A DNA stretch of 13,555 bases from Sulfurovum sp. (GTDB taxonomy: Bacteria > Campylobacterota > Campylobacteria > Campylobacterales > Sulfurovaceae), in contig JALSPX010000103.1 in the NCBI GenBank assembly GCA_026985755.1, positions 1 to 13,555 on the forward strand, given 5' to 3'. Of this stretch, positions 13,319-13,555 are shown in pieces. Each line of letters starts with the position of its first letter. The stretch's first letter is position 1. The position numbers and the translations under genes were made by a program. Under the pieces are notes generated by a model. It was not told the origin of the DNA, searched no databases, and was given only the letters and a program-made list of their open reading frames with translations.

Positions 13319-13366
13319 GCCATCTTAGCACAACGTCTACAACTATATTACTAAACAGGAGAACCC

Positions 13367-13555
13367 TTGATATTTGAAAATCAATATATTCAAGAGCGTA
13401 TTAAAAAAACAGAAACACTCAGAGAAAAAGGCATCAACCCTTATCCAAACCAAGTCAAAAAAGGCGCACCCTCAGCGACTTTTTTAAGTGAATGTAACTA
13501 TGTGCATGACATCGTAGTAGACGAAGGTGAAATGAAACAGGATAAAGAGAAGTCT
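13367..13555 (+). CDS. lysS: Lysyl-tRNA synthetase, N-terminal end (partial)
   Basis: A frame starting at TTG 13367 runs off the right edge after 63 codons. It has an excellent ribosome site (CAGGAGA, 13356-13362) 4 bases upstream. The residues (M/L)IFENQYIQERIKKTETLRE then KGINPYPNQVKKG match the N-terminal helix and the RxxGxNPYPN segment of class II LysS. The next in-frame ATG is far downstream, near 13531, past this conserved part, so the TTG start is favoured. The gene would charge tRNA(Lys). Identity is fairly sure from this motif and from its place after fur; the catalytic domain is outside the window. Confidence 0.8.
   Translation, partial: MIFENQYIQERIKKTETLREKGINPYPNQVKKGAPSATFLSECNYVHDIVVDEGEMKQDKEKS

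Noticed and set aside
13319..13366. Possible terminator or separate promoter between fur and lysS
   Set aside because: I see no stem-loop and no convincing -10/-35 pair, so read-through from fur is the simpler view.

Overview
The window looks like a chromosomal segment of a sulfur-oxidising Campylobacterota (Sulfurovum- or Sulfurimonas-like) bacterium. The grounds are AT-rich DNA, AAGGA-type ribosome binding sites, TATAAT -10 boxes without clear -35 boxes, the gene order gatC-pilT-cvpA-fur-lysS, and several sulfur or thiol proteins (periplasmic DsrE-like protein, rhodanese, ferredoxin-thioredoxin reductase catalytic subunit, thioredoxin-fold protein). This assignment rests on family recognition and recalled gene order, not on a search. 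I see no tRNA, rRNA, CRISPR array, transposase or phage gene.

Layout. Positions 1-1276 (+) hold the end of an unidentified helical protein and a BatD-like membrane-anchored periplasmic protein, probably the tail of a Bat (aerotolerance) operon. The 175-base gap that follows holds a strong hairpin and the start of a possibly truncated small ORF. Positions 1452-2029 (-) hold a complete MazEF-type toxin-antitoxin pair with a near-consensus promoter and an operator-like repeat. Positions 2144-7272 (+) hold a tight six-gene unit: DsrE-like periplasmic protein, Tat-exported metallophosphoesterase, exported concanavalin/LamG-like protein, lipoprotein solute-binding protein, a fused two-domain permease and an ABC ATPase. 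Gaps between these genes run from 18 bases down to overlaps of 4 and 8 bases. Positions 7249-9771 (-) hold dapE, a periplasmic thioredoxin-fold protein and an orphan sensor kinase in one operon; its last gene overlaps the ABC ATPase tail to tail by 24 bases. Positions 9883-10698 (-) hold a rhodanese and a ferredoxin-thioredoxin reductase catalytic subunit. Positions 10784-13555 (+) hold gatC, pilT, cvpA, fur and the 5' end of lysS, read away from a shared divergent control region.

How the genes may work together. The six-gene unit is the best candidate for an undescribed system. A Tat-exported phosphoesterase and a carbohydrate-binding-like protein would act outside the inner membrane, and a FbpA/AfuA-class transporter encoded in the same unit would import the product. 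The substrate (an organophosphate, a sugar phosphate or iron) cannot be fixed from sequence. The FTR and rhodanese genes would fit a ferredoxin-fed thiol and sulfur relay in the cytoplasm. Fur is the only recognisable DNA-binding metal regulator here, and one Fur-box-like sequence lies upstream of the rhodanese gene.
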